From: an uncultured Eubacteriales bacterium
Lineage (GTDB): Bacteria; Bacillota; Clostridia; Christensenellales; DTU072
Direction of reading: 5' to 3'
DNA length: 64,000 nucleotides
Assembly (NCBI GenBank): GCA_949292905.1
Contig: CASFAV010000004.1
Location: forward strand, 62,001 to 126,000
Below, one piece after another: positions 51,794-61,600 of this stretch. A model generated the notes under the pieces. That model saw nothing but the letters and a program-made list of their open reading frames with translations, had not been told where the DNA came from and did no database searches. Within the stretch, counting starts at the first letter, position 1. Each line of letters opens with the position of its first letter. Position numbers and translations under genes: made by a program.

Positions 51794-52258
51794 TTATATA
51801 CGGAGCGCTTTTTCCCACGCGCTTACGTCGAAGCGCGCGTTCGCGGGGCTCGTGGACGGGAGCGCCGTCGTCATCGGCAAAAGCGCGGGATAGTTCCTCG
51901 AAAAGATCTTCATCGCGGTGGAGCCGTTGACGAGAATTCTCTTTATCGGAGCCGCTTCGAGTACTTCTTTCAGGTCCGCCACGGTATAATCGCGTATCGT
52001 AGCGTCAGCGCTGCCGACTATTTCGCAGCTCATCACCACGTCCCACAACGCTATACCGTGCGCTTTGACGAACGCCTTACGTTCTTCCACGCTTTGCGGA
52101 ACTTCTTCCCCGTAGAATGCGGCGAGCACGCGCCAGAACCTGTTGCGCGGATGCCCGTAATAAAAACTCGTTTCGCGAGATTTTACGCTCGGAAAACTTC
52201 CGAGTATCAATATCTCCGCGTCGGGAGCGAAATAAGGTCTGAAACCTTCCACACGCAT
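51794..52258 (-). CDS. Hypoxanthine-DNA glycosylase (uracil-DNA glycosylase superfamily, family 6-like)
   Basis: 154 residues. Motifs are ILGSFPSVKSRE near residue 19, YGHPRNRFWRVLAAF, LWDVVMSCEIVGSADATIRDY and LPSTSPANA near residue 132, the arrangement of the DNA-deoxyinosine glycosylase group. It would remove hypoxanthine produced by adenine deamination. It lies 14 bases upstream of the transketolase half on the same strand and may share its mRNA. AAGGTTT is the only weak ribosome site. Confidence 0.9.
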   Translation of the reverse strand: MRVEGFRPYFAPDAEILILGSFPSVKSRETSFYYGHPRNRFWRVLAAFYGEEVPQSVEERKAFVKAHGIALWDVVMSCEIVGSADATIRDYTVADLKEVLEAAPIKRILVNGSTAMKIFSRNYPALLPMTTALPSTSPANARFDVSAWEKALRI

Positions 52259-52367
52259 ATACCACCTTCCCGAGACTTACGTCCCCTGCTTCCGGTAACG
52301 CAATTATATCACACGGCGCGACCGCGCGCAACTTAATCGCATACGCGCTTCCGCGCGTAATTTAGAC

Positions 52368-52396
52368 TGGACAAACTACGCATACGGTTGTATAAT
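52368..52396 (+). promoter_or_regulatory. Promoter of the FGGY kinase / DUF2804 pair
   Basis: -35 TGGACA (52368-52373), -10 TATAAT (52391-52396), spacer 17. Confidence 0.7.
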
Positions 52397-52452
52397 AACG
52401 GTAAAGAGTCCGAAAATCAATGCGGTTTGCGCTCGCCGCGCGGAGGAAACAA

Positions 52453-54042
52453 ATGTCAAATTACATCATCACTTACGACGTCGGTACCACCGGTATCAAA
52501 ACCTGCCTTTTCGATGTCAAAGAAACCATCGAACTCAAAGCCTCTTCTACCGAAGGCTACAATTTATACGTCGTGGGCGGCGGCGGGGCGGAACAGGATC
52601 CCGCCGAATGGTGGAACGCCATGTGCGTGACCACTAAGCGTATTTTCGACAAATCCCGTATAAAACCCGAAGAGATCCTCGGTATTTCCTTCTGTTCGCA
52701 GATGCAGGGGCTGGTACTCGTGGACAAGGACGGCGAGCCCGTAAGACGCGCGATGAGCTACATGGACCAACGAGCGCGCGAAGAGATCAAGAAAGGAATG
52801 GCGTACGGATTGCAGATAGCCGGCGCGAATATTTTCAAACTTCTGAAATCGTTATATTATACGGGCGCCGTTTCCGCTAGCGTCAAGGATCCCGTATGGA
52901 AATACAAATGGGTGGAAGCGCACGAACCCGAAGTTTTCGCGAGAGTACATAAATGGCTTGACGTCAAAGATTATCTTATCGCCAAATGCACCTCGCGACT
53001 GTGCGTAACGGAAGACTCGGCGTTCGGGACTCTCATGCTCGACATACGCACGAGGAAGTGGAGCCTGCCTATCTGCAAAATGCTCGGCGTTAATCCCGCC
53101 CATCTTCCCGAAATAGTCTCTTCCACGGACTGCGTGGGCGGACTCACCGCCAAGGCGGCGAAAGAACTGGGTCTCAAGGAAGGCACGAAGGTCTTCGGCG
53201 GAGGCGGAGACGCGAGTCTTATCGGAGTGGGCGCGGGCAGCACCGCTCTCGGCGACACGCACATCTATTCGGGCACTTCGGGCTGGATAGGAACGGTCGT
53301 GGACAAATCCATGGTCGACACAAGCGCGATGATCGCTTCCATCGTGGGAGCGCAACCGGGTAAATTCACCTATTTCGCGGAAATGGAAACCTCGGGGAAA
53401 TGCCTCGAATGGGTCAAAAATCACCTCGCGCTCGACGAAATAGGCATTTATCTCGAAAAAAAGCATATCACCGAAGACATGGAACGCAAATACACGTCGC
53501 TGTACGACTACATGACCGACGTGGCGAAAACGGCGCAGGCGGGTTCGGGCGGCGTGATATTCACGCCGTGGTTACACGGTAACCGTTGCCCTTTCGAGGA
53601 CCCCATGAGCCGCGGGATGTTCTTCAATATAAGCCTCGAAACGGGCAAGACGGAACTTATACGCGCGGTGCTCGAAGGCGTATGCTTCCATAAGCGCTGG
53701 ATGCTCGAAGCGGAGTCGCGCAAAGCGCACACTTCGGAAGTGGTGCGTTTCGTGGGCGGCGGCGCGCTGTCCGACTTCACCTCGCAGCTTCTGAGCGACA
53801 TCATCGGCCGCCCCGTCGAAACGGTCGCCAGTCCGCAGAACGTAGGCGCCGTGGGCGCCGCCGCCGTAGTCGCGGTGGGACTGGGGATCATCAGCTCCCT
53901 CGACAATCTCAAAGACTATATCCCCGCCGTCAAGCGTTTCACTCCCAACCCGGAGTACAAAGCGGTATACGACCGCAATTTCGAGGTATTCAAAGCATTA
54001 TACAAATCTAACAAAAAGAACTTCGCAATGCTCAACAAATAA
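52453..54042 (+). CDS. FGGY-family carbohydrate kinase (xylulokinase-like)
   Basis: 529 residues. ITYDVGTTGIKTCLFDVK opens the first ATPase lobe; GISFCSQMQGLVLVD, SYMDQRAREEI, GGGGDASLIGVGAGST and YSGTSGWIG follow, and VRFVGGGALSDFTSQLLSDI with GAVGAAAVVAVGLG close the second. It phosphorylates a pentulose or related sugar; D-xylulose is the best guess but not shown. I start at the ATG six bases after GGAGG. It forms a pair with the DUF2804 gene starting nine bases after its stop. Confidence 0.9.
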   Translation: MSNYIITYDVGTTGIKTCLFDVKETIELKASSTEGYNLYVVGGGGAEQDPAEWWNAMCVTTKRIFDKSRIKPEEILGISFCSQMQGLVLVDKDGEPVRRAMSYMDQRAREEIKKGMAYGLQIAGANIFKLLKSLYYTGAVSASVKDPVWKYKWVEAHEPEVFARVHKWLDVKDYLIAKCTSRLCVTEDSAFGTLMLDIRTRKWSLPICKMLGVNPAHLPEIVSSTDCVGGLTAKAAKELGLKEGTKVFGGGGDASLIGVGAGSTALGDTHIYSGTSGWIGTVVDKSMVDTSAMIASIVGAQPGKFTYFAEMETSGKCLEWVKNHLALDEIGIYLEKKHITEDMERKYTSLYDYMTDVAKTAQAGSGGVIFTPWLHGNRCPFEDPMSRGMFFNISLETGKTELIRAVLEGVCFHKRWMLEAESRKAHTSEVVRFVGGGALSDFTSQLLSDIIGRPVETVASPQNVGAVGAAAVVAVGLGIISSLDNLKDYIPAVKRFTPNPEYKAVYDRNFEVFKALYKSNKKNFAMLNK

Positions 54043-54051
54043 GGAGAACTT

Positions 54052-55083
54052 ATGCAGAATCGTATAGTTGAACGCTCTAAACTTTTAGGTACGGACGGCA
54101 ACCTTCTTCAGAAGGGATACGCCACCGGCTATGTGCTCGAATACGACCGTAACGACATACGCGCCAAGAAGGCGCGCATTAAGGAATGGGACTATTACTA
54201 TGTGGGCAACGACGACCACGCAATATGCATTACGGTTGCCGATATGGGATATGTAGGAGCCATAAGCGCCACTTTTATGGATTTCAAAACTCCGGCGCAG
54301 ATCACCAAAAGCTCGATAATGCTTTTCCCGATGGGTAAGCTCCATATGCCTGCCACTCCCTTCAAAGGCGACGTAGTCGCGGTGAACGGAGAAGTCGAAG
54401 CGTGCATTATCCTCGAAGGCGGCGTGAGGCACGTTTTCGGCAAATACCCCGGTTTCGGACCTGCTGGCGAGGAGCTCGACTTCGACTTCACCCTCTCGGA
54501 CGTACCCGAAGAATGTATGTTCATCGCCACCCCTTTCAGCAAGCCGAAGCACTTCTATTACAACGCGAAAATAAACTGTATGACGGCGAAAGGTTACTTT
54601 TCGTTAGGCGACAAAAAATACACCCTCGACGACGCGCTCGGCACGCTCGACTGGGGGCGCGGCGTATGGACCTACGACAATACCTGGTACTGGGGCAGTC
54701 TGCAAACCATTCTTCCCGACGGCGTTAAGTTCGGTTTCAATATCGGCTACGGTTTCGGCGACACTTCGGCGGCGAGCGAAAACATGCTTTTCTACGACGG
54801 AAAAGCTCATAAGCTTGAGGAGGTCACCTTCCATATACCCGGTGACGGCACGGACAAACCCGACTATCTCGCGCCGTGGCGGTTCACCTCGTCCGACGGA
54901 AGACTCGAACTCGATTTCGTACCGATAATCGACCGCTACGAGCCCTTCGACCTCAAACTTTTCTGCATGATACCGCACCAGGTATTCGGCAGATTCAGCG
55001 GCAAATGCGTTCTCGACGACGGTAAGGTAATAGAACTCGACTCCGTCCTCGGATTCGCCGAAAAAGTGCATAATAAATGGTAG
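54052..55083 (+). CDS. DUF2804 domain protein
   Basis: 343 residues, soluble, beta-rich. The family blocks are KKARIKEWDYYYVGNDDHAI near the N-terminus, PSKPKHFYYNAKIN-like FSKPKHFYYNAKINCM, and DDALGTLDWGRGVWTYDNTWYWGS. DUF2804 has a hydroxysteroid-dehydrogenase/lipocalin-like fold in some predictions, but no activity is established. Pairing with a sugar kinase in one operon is notable. AAGGAGA precedes the ATG. A textbook terminator follows its stop. Confidence 0.9.
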   Translation: MQNRIVERSKLLGTDGNLLQKGYATGYVLEYDRNDIRAKKARIKEWDYYYVGNDDHAICITVADMGYVGAISATFMDFKTPAQITKSSIMLFPMGKLHMPATPFKGDVVAVNGEVEACIILEGGVRHVFGKYPGFGPAGEELDFDFTLSDVPEECMFIATPFSKPKHFYYNAKINCMTAKGYFSLGDKKYTLDDALGTLDWGRGVWTYDNTWYWGSLQTILPDGVKFGFNIGYGFGDTSAASENMLFYDGKAHKLEEVTFHIPGDGTDKPDYLAPWRFTSSDGRLELDFVPIIDRYEPFDLKLFCMIPHQVFGRFSGKCVLDDGKVIELDSVLGFAEKVHNKW

Positions 55084-55097
55084 ACCGCATTAAATAT

Positions 55098-55127
55098 GCC
55101 CGTCGCCAAGGCGACGGGCTTTTTTTT
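55098..55127 (+). terminator. Terminator after DUF2804 gene
   Basis: Stem GCCCGTCGCC/GGCGACGGGC followed by a run of eight T residues. Ends at the stop of the convergent methyltransferase gene. Confidence 0.9.
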
Positions 55128-56088
55128 ATTTTGCAGAATCGAATTCGTCGCCTGCGTTAAGCTTCCGCGCCGCTTTGTACGGGGCGCCGTCCTTTTTCCT
55201 GAACGCAACGTCATTTACTCCCTCGGCGGTACAGATCCTCAGATCCACCCTTCCCTCCGCTATCGTCGGACGGCGTAATACGCGCGCACGTGCGGGGCGT
55301 CCCCCTTCTCCCGGGCAGAAAGCGGAATAGGTGAATTTTTCGTCCTCGTACGGCGCGTCGCCGCCTTTGAGAAATTTATGAAGCTTTCCGCGCGGCACCC
55401 TTACCGAAAAATGGCACCAGTCCCCTTCCGACAAATTGCAGATCGCGCCCTCAGGACATGGCGAAAAAAGTTCAGCGCCTTTGGAGCGGAGGTAATTTCT
55501 TATGTCGCGTTGAAGCCCGAAATGGTACGGCGTGCCGGGCTCCACGATAAGCAGTACCTTGCCTGTTGCGGCGAAGAGTTTATCGAGCGCGGCGTTGCGC
55601 GCGGCTTCGCTCATTTCGTTGAAAACGTAAGACGCTATCACGAGATCGTATTTCCCGTCGGGCGTATACGAAGCGAGATCGGCGCTTACGAACTCCGCTT
55701 CAGCGCCGCCCGCAGCGCAGAATTTACGTGCAAGCCGCGTCATGGAGCCTTCGCGCTCCACAAGCGTGGCGCGGTTCAATCCCAGCGCTTCGCGCGCGGC
55801 CAAATACGCCGCGCCCGTGCCCGCTCCCGCGTCGAGCATATTCTCGAATACGCCGTCGTAATTCTTCCGCATGAGCGACGCCGCGGCGCGTACCGCGCCG
55901 TAAGTCGCGGGCATTCTCACGGCGGCATACGCCGCCGCAAGCGCGTCGTCCGAAACGACGCGCCCCCCTTCTGCCTTTCCCGCAAGATATCTTTCGCTTA
56001 GCTCGCGCGCCCTTTCGCGCAACGCATTGGGCTTATAGCTTGCGCACGCTTCCTCTGTAGCTTTAATCAGATATTCAGGTACGATCAT
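55126..56088 (-). CDS. Rsm22-like small-subunit ribosomal methyltransferase
   Basis: 320 residues. Rsm22 features are the N-terminal helical part (IKATEEACASYKPNALRERARELSERY), MPATYGAVRAAASLM, the SAM site MLDAGAGTGAAYLAAREAL, VIASYVFNEMS, IVEPGTPYHFGLQRDIRNYL, and the C-terminal Cys set FSPCPEGAICNLSEGDWCHFSVRVPR. The family is tied to mitochondrial and bacterial ribosome assembly, possibly with an Fe-S cluster in the Cys region. I prefer the internal ATG at 56088 (MIVPEYL) to a start 20 codons earlier that would lie in the upstream terminator. Confidence 0.88.
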   Translation of the reverse strand: MIVPEYLIKATEEACASYKPNALRERARELSERYLAGKAEGGRVVSDDALAAAYAAVRMPATYGAVRAAASLMRKNYDGVFENMLDAGAGTGAAYLAAREALGLNRATLVEREGSMTRLARKFCAAGGAEAEFVSADLASYTPDGKYDLVIASYVFNEMSEAARNAALDKLFAATGKVLLIVEPGTPYHFGLQRDIRNYLRSKGAELFSPCPEGAICNLSEGDWCHFSVRVPRGKLHKFLKGGDAPYEDEKFTYSAFCPGEGGRPARARVLRRPTIAEGRVDLRICTAEGVNDVAFRKKDGAPYKAARKLNAGDEFDSAK

Positions 56089-56148
56089 ACGATTACATTC
56101 TACATTGCGCCGTCGAAAAACGCAACGCTCTTTTCTCCCGTTGCACAA

Positions 56149-56170
56149 AAAAACCGCTTTCGCGGTTTTT
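56149..56170 (-). terminator. Terminator after the CorA gene
   Basis: AAAAACCGC/GCGGTTTTT stem with TTTC loop; on the minus strand it follows the CorA stop by about 10 bases. Confidence 0.85.
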
Positions 56171-56180
56171 TATCGTCGTT

Positions 56181-57188
56181 TCAGTTCTTCTTGTTTCTGC
56201 GACGGATGACCTTGCGGAGCTCCTCGACGTTCTTTTCCTTCTTCGTTCTGAGCAGATAGTATCCCGCCACTCCGGCGATAATGAGGCTTATCCCCGTTAC
56301 CACGTAAAATCCGTATTTCTGACCTTCGAACGGCACCCCGGTATTCATTCCCCACAACGAAGCGAATAACGTAGGTATCGAAATGATGAGCGTTATGACG
56401 GTGAGCAGTTTCATTATCGAGTTGACGTTATTGCTGATTATCGATGCGTAAGCGTCCATCGTGCCCGACAATATGTCCCTGTAAATGTTACACATATCGA
56501 CCGCCTGTCTGTTCTCGATGCCCACGTCTTCAAGAAGTTCCGCGTCCTCCTCGCTCTTCACAGAATTGCTGCGCATAAGCCTCTCTATGATAAGACTGTT
56601 GGCGCGCAGCGACGCCGAAAAATATACGAGCGAATTCTCGAGATCGAGCAATTGGATCAGCTCTTTATTTTTCGTTGAGCGGTGCAGCTCCACCTGTATG
56701 CGCTGCCAGGATCTGTCTATCTGACGAAGATATTGCAGAAATTTGACGTGCGTGTTGTAAAGCATCTGATAAAGGAAGTTTTCGCGCTTCGCGGTATCCA
56801 GATTCTTGATACGGTTGTTGATGAGGTTCGAGATGATGGAGTTTTCTTTGAGGCAAACGGTTATGACGCAGTTGTCGGTAATGACCACGCCGAGAGGCAT
56901 CGTCGAATAGCTGTAATAACTGTCCTCGTCCTCGATGGTGGGTATATCGAACAACACGAGCGTATCGCCTTCGTCCGTTTCGATACGGGCGCGCTCCTCT
57001 ACGTCCAACGCCGCTTTGAGCATATCCTCGCTCACTCCCGTGATGCGCTCCATAAGCTCTATCTCACGGTCGGTAGGATTCTCGAGGTGTATCCATTTGT
57101 TGCGGATGTTTATTCCGCCGCTGAATTCGTTGGACTGTTCCACGAGCCTTTTGCCCGAGGTCTGAAATATCTGTATCATCTCGTCCAC
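56181..57188 (-). CDS. CorA-family Mg2+/Co2+ transporter
   Basis: 335 residues. A large cytoplasmic N-terminal domain is followed by two C-terminal membrane helices with the signature GMN in LFASLWGMNTGVPFEG near residue 290, then the second helix and a basic tail (RTKKEKNVEELRKVIRRRNKKN). The pentameric channel admits magnesium and sometimes cobalt or nickel. GAGGAGGTGG precedes the ATG. It stands alone between two terminators. Confidence 0.95.
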   Translation of the reverse strand: MDEMIQIFQTSGKRLVEQSNEFSGGINIRNKWIHLENPTDREIELMERITGVSEDMLKAALDVEERARIETDEGDTLVLFDIPTIEDEDSYYSYSTMPLGVVITDNCVITVCLKENSIISNLINNRIKNLDTAKRENFLYQMLYNTHVKFLQYLRQIDRSWQRIQVELHRSTKNKELIQLLDLENSLVYFSASLRANSLIIERLMRSNSVKSEEDAELLEDVGIENRQAVDMCNIYRDILSGTMDAYASIISNNVNSIMKLLTVITLIISIPTLFASLWGMNTGVPFEGQKYGFYVVTGISLIIAGVAGYYLLRTKKEKNVEELRKVIRRRNKKN

Positions 57189-57208
57189 CTCCTCTGAATG
57201 CGATAATT

Positions 57209-57234
57209 AAAGGGATACGAAGCCGTATCCCTTT
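57209..57234 (-). terminator. Hairpin after the membrane protein gene
   Basis: 11-bp stem AAAGGGATACG/CGTATCCCTTT with a 4-base loop; the tail on the minus strand is only partly U-rich. Confidence 0.55.
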
Positions 57235-57344
57235 GTCGGAAGTGCACGCATCGGGACGCCGCCGTATGTTAAAACGGCGGCTTCGGCTTCATTTGATCAT
57301 GTGGTAACAACTGTAAGGGTCGGCTTCCATTAGGTAAGTTTCTC

Positions 57345-58469
57345 CTATTCGTCCTCTTTCTTCTCGAAACGCTCGAAATAAGTTCCCGAAAGAATGATCA
57401 TGCAAGCGTCGAATATTTCGTTCTCCTCTTCGTTGTAATCTCCGTCGGCTCTCGCCTGCTCGAGATATTCGGCAAGTTCGATGAGCTGATCGGCGGTGAT
57501 GTCGGGGTCCTTGGACGCCGCGTCCGCGATATACACGAGTTGCAGGAGCAGTTGCTCTTTGGTCTGTACGGGTTCCTCCGCCGCGGCGGCTTCCTCTACG
57601 GGAGCGGGAGCGGGTTCGGGCGCGGGAGCGGGCGCGGGCTCCTCGGGTACGGCAAGTTCTTCGTCGATCTCGGGAGTGGTAACTATCTCTAGTATCTCGC
57701 TGTCGCCCAGTTTGCTCGCGATGATGTCCTCTATAGCCGCGTTGATCTCTTCGATGTTCTCGGTGATGAATTCGTCCTGCGTCTCGCGGAAGATGATCAC
57801 TTTGGTGTCGAGCGCGTCCTGGAAGGAGCGGAACGCCGCAGTGGTGCTCTTCAGGAGCGAATTGGAAAGGATACCGAGGATACCGAGCAAAATAACGTAA
57901 ACGATAAGCGGCACCGCTATCGCGCCTATTACGGGAAGGATGAATTCCATCACCGCGGCGGCTCCTGCGGCGGCGGAAACGTCGATACCTCTTACGGTGT
58001 CGATGCAACCGATAGCGGCGAGAAGCGCGCAAAGCAGCACTATCACCGCGCCGACGAAGGCGAAGAAGCCTTTGCCGCCTTTGTAATCGGGATTATTCTT
58101 GCGGTCACCGAATACTTCGTTCTCGGAGATATAGTCGGAAGGATATCCGGTCTGCTGATCGAGGAAAGCGCCCCAACCTTTCGCAACGGCACGAGCCATC
58201 AGAGGGCTCTGGATGCGCGCGTTGAGATCTGCGACGTTGTTCTCGTCGATGGTATCGCCCGCATTGACGAAAGCGACGGTATCTTCGAGATGCTTGCGGA
58301 ACTTATTCCCTTTGGAAGCCGAGCGGATGCCGAGCGCGATGAAGAAAAGCACCAGCAACACGATCGAGCCGAACAACAGGATGTACACAGCGGGGTTGAG
58401 CGCTCCGCTGAGATTGAGAAAATTAAGATCGCTCGTCAGAAACGACTTAATGCTGTCGATAAATTCCAT
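57345..58469 (-). CDS. Membrane protein of unknown function with Pro/Ala linker
   Basis: 374 residues. One helix near residues 25-50 (PAVYILLFGSIVLLVLFFIALG), a cytosolic loop of about 85 residues, two or three further helices between 137 and 208, then a long soluble C-terminal part with a Pro/Ala/Glu linker near 275-300 and an acidic helical end. The helix spacing recalls MotA/TolQ/ExbB-type stator proteins, but I see no conserved signature and no partner gene, so I leave the function open. GGAGAGGG precedes the ATG and its own promoter is upstream. Confidence 0.75.
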   Translation of the reverse strand: MEFIDSIKSFLTSDLNFLNLSGALNPAVYILLFGSIVLLVLFFIALGIRSASKGNKFRKHLEDTVAFVNAGDTIDENNVADLNARIQSPLMARAVAKGWGAFLDQQTGYPSDYISENEVFGDRKNNPDYKGGKGFFAFVGAVIVLLCALLAAIGCIDTVRGIDVSAAAGAAAVMEFILPVIGAIAVPLIVYVILLGILGILSNSLLKSTTAAFRSFQDALDTKVIIFRETQDEFITENIEEINAAIEDIIASKLGDSEILEIVTTPEIDEELAVPEEPAPAPAPEPAPAPVEEAAAAEEPVQTKEQLLLQLVYIADAASKDPDITADQLIELAEYLEQARADGDYNEEENEIFDACMIILSGTYFERFEKKEDE

Positions 58470-58501
58470 ATCCCTCTCCTAATTTGCAAGTGTATAGCAT
58501 T

Positions 58502-58530
58502 ATTATAAAGGCAAGCGAGGCATTTTGCAA
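58502..58530 (-). promoter_or_regulatory. Promoter of the membrane protein gene
   Basis: Minus strand -35 TTGCAA and -10 TATAAT with a 17-base spacer, about 32 bases before the ATG. Confidence 0.75.
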
Positions 58531-58673
58531 CCCCTTTTAGCAAATTTATTTTAATAATAATATAAAATATGCGCGCGAAGACATATTTCACCGTAACACA
58601 GTATGCGCAGAAGGCAAAAATACGCTTGCGCGTTAAATAAATTTTACTTATAAATTACCGTAGCGCCAGCGCG

Positions 58674-61600
58674 TTAGAAATCCACGACCTCGTTGCGGTT
58701 GATAATGAAAACCGCTTTTCGCGCCAGGCGCAGACCGGTGATATCTTCGAAAGCGCGCGCATACAGGCGCACCTGCTCGCCGTAGCGTGCCCGCACGGTA
58801 TCGGGGGAAGCTCCCGTGACCTTGTAATCTACCAGAACGTTACCCGCTTCCGACAGTATGACGAGATCGATGACGCCCTGCAACAGAGTTTTATCCTCGG
58901 AAGCGCAGTCGCGCAATATCTCACGCGCCGGCGCATAGTAGATAAATTCGCGCTCGCGCAACGTTTTGCCGGTGCGTGCACCGTCGAAAAGCGGATTGGC
59001 GACAGCCGCGGCGATCTTCCCCGCGTCCGCTCCGCTCACGTCGACTCCCGCGAGCGCCATGGCCCGAAGCTGAGACTTCACCCCTTCGAGCGAGCAGTCT
59101 TTGAAATCGATAAGTTCCATTATCTTGTGATAAAGGATACCCGTTTCGGTGTCTACGGTACCTAAACTCGGCACGTACTGTTCGGAGACGTTCTCGTCGC
59201 CCGCTTCGCTCTCCGCTTCCGAATTGAGCGCCGTGACGGTATATTTGTTGCTAATCTCCGTACTTTCGGCAAAGGGGTATCGGTAGTACTCGATCTTTTC
59301 GCCGCCGTCGAGCGCATACGCCTTCACCGTTTTCGGTTCGGACGGCAGAGCCCCTGATTCGGGGTCGAAAACGAAATACTTCTTCAGCGACGGATCGTTC
59401 TCCGCCGCGTAATTCAGAAGCGCGAGATAGCTGTTGCATTTCTCGGGGTATTCCGCGCCCCAACCGTCGCGCGCGCCCCGCGTGCCCGTCACGTAAAGGC
59501 GGAAACGCGCCCTTGTAGTAGCTACGTAAAGCAGTCTCAGTTCTTCGAGCTTGTTTTCGACGGAATTCTTGATCTCTATCGCCTTCCTGGACAAAGGCTT
59601 GTCGCTTGTACGCGTATCTTCGTCGTAGCTTTTCACGCCTATGCCGAGCTCGGAATCGAGTATGACGGAATCGAATTTGTCGTTATTGAAAAAGCCGCCG
59701 CCCGCCCGCGCAAGGAACACTACCGGAAACTCCAGACCTTTGCTCGCGTGTATCGTCATGAAACGCACGCAATCGTCACCGCTCTTCGCGGGCGGTTTGA
59801 AGGGCGTTTCGCTGAACTTCAGAAATCTCGTCACGTCTTTGGCAGCCTCTTTGTTCTGAAGGTACTTGACGTAAGAGTTGAACATATCTATGCGCTCGTA
59901 CTCGCCGTCGGCGAGCAGACCGGCGAGAAAGCCGCTATCGGTAGCTATGCGCGCTATCAGCGAAGACACGTCGGTCAACGCGGCAAGTTTGCGGTAGCGC
60001 GAAACGCGCTCCGTAAACTCCTTCACGCGGGCGGCGTAGGCGCCCGTATGAGAACGCACCCGCTCGTAAAAATATCTCCCCTCTCCCTCGTCGCTTATCG
60101 CGGCGAGCTCGTCCTCAGCGAAACCGCCGAACGGCGAAAGCATCGCCGCGGCGAGCGCGTAATCGTCGCAAGGGTTGTCTATGACTTTTATCACCGAAAC
60201 GATGGCGTTGAGATCGCGCGTGAACGCGGCGGGATCGGGCCTCGAAAAATCGTAAGGTATCCCGTATTTTCCGAAAGCCTTAGCTATGCCCGCCGCGGAA
60301 TCGTGTTTCCTTACGAGCACGGCTATGTCGGAATAGCGTATATCGCGTAACTCGCCGCTTTCCTTATCGGGTATCTTCGCCGTGGCTACGAGCCGCCTTA
60401 TTTCCGAAGAAATATATTCCGCTTCTTTATCGCGTTTTTCGGGCGGCGCGGGCGCTTCGCGCACGCTGTAAACCTTCGCTAGCTCCCTTTCTTCCTCTTC
60501 TTCTTTGTCGAATACCGCCACGTTTATCTGCGGCTCCGTGCCCAACCCTTTGAAGTCGATGCCCGCCTCGTTGAAGCGCGACGTCGCGCCGTAATCGAGC
60601 CCTCCGAAATCGTAAGTCATCACGACGGAGAATACTTTATCGATGAATTCGAGTATCGCCTGCGAGCTTCTGAAGTTCATGTTGAGCGGCACGTTGCTGC
60701 CCTGCTCTCTGCCCTCGTACCTGCGGTATCTCTCAAGGAATATCCGCGGTTCGGCGTGTCTGAAACGGTATATCGACTGCTTGACGTCGCCGACCATGAA
60801 CAGATTGTCCTTCGCCACCGCTCCGATTATGGCTTCCTGCAGCCTGTTGGTATCCTGATATTCGTCGAAGAAAATGTAATCGGTACCGTCGCGAAGTTCC
60901 TTCGCGCGCTCGGGATTGGAAAGTATTTTGAGGGCAAAACGCTCCACGTCGGCAAAGTCCAGAGACTCGCGTTCCTCTTTCAACGCCGCGTAAACTTCGG
61001 TGACGCGGCGCACCACCGCCATGAGACGCTCCGCTCCGGTAACGACGCCCTTTTCGAGTGCCGCGGCTTCGTCGTATTCGCCGAACACGGACGAGGCTTC
61101 TTTGAAAAGATCCTTTACGGCGTTGACGTAGGCGCGCGCTTCGGCGAGCGCGTCGCATTGTTCCGCCGTGTACTTGACGGAGCGCGAAGGGAAACCGGAC
61201 TGCTGTACGTAGGAATTTATCGCAAAATAAAATCTTTGCGTGCTGTCCGCGTGCAGTACTACGTCCACACCCTCCGCCGCCGCGTTTATCACCTCGAGCG
61301 CCGCGTTCACTTTGGCTTCGGGAATAAGTTTTGCGCACTCTCTCGCGCGCTCCGCGCGCGGAGCGAGACGGGCGAATTTACGGACGTAAGTCTTTTTCAG
61401 ATATTCCACGCCGGGCGATTCGTCGAAGGGCTTGGCGGCTGTCGCGGCGGCGCGTTCGAGAAAGTCGTCCGGGTCTTCCTGCACCGACAGGAAGTCCATG
61501 ACGGAGCCTATCGCCGCGTACAAGCCTTCGAGGTCTCTGCCGTCGGCGTAATACTTCGCCATCTCCGCAAAGCCTTCGTCCGCCGCCGCAAGATACTCTT

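Noticed and set aside
57256..57284. Second terminator downstream of the membrane protein gene
   Set aside because: GCCGCCG/CGGCGGC stem exists but is not followed by T residues on the minus strand.
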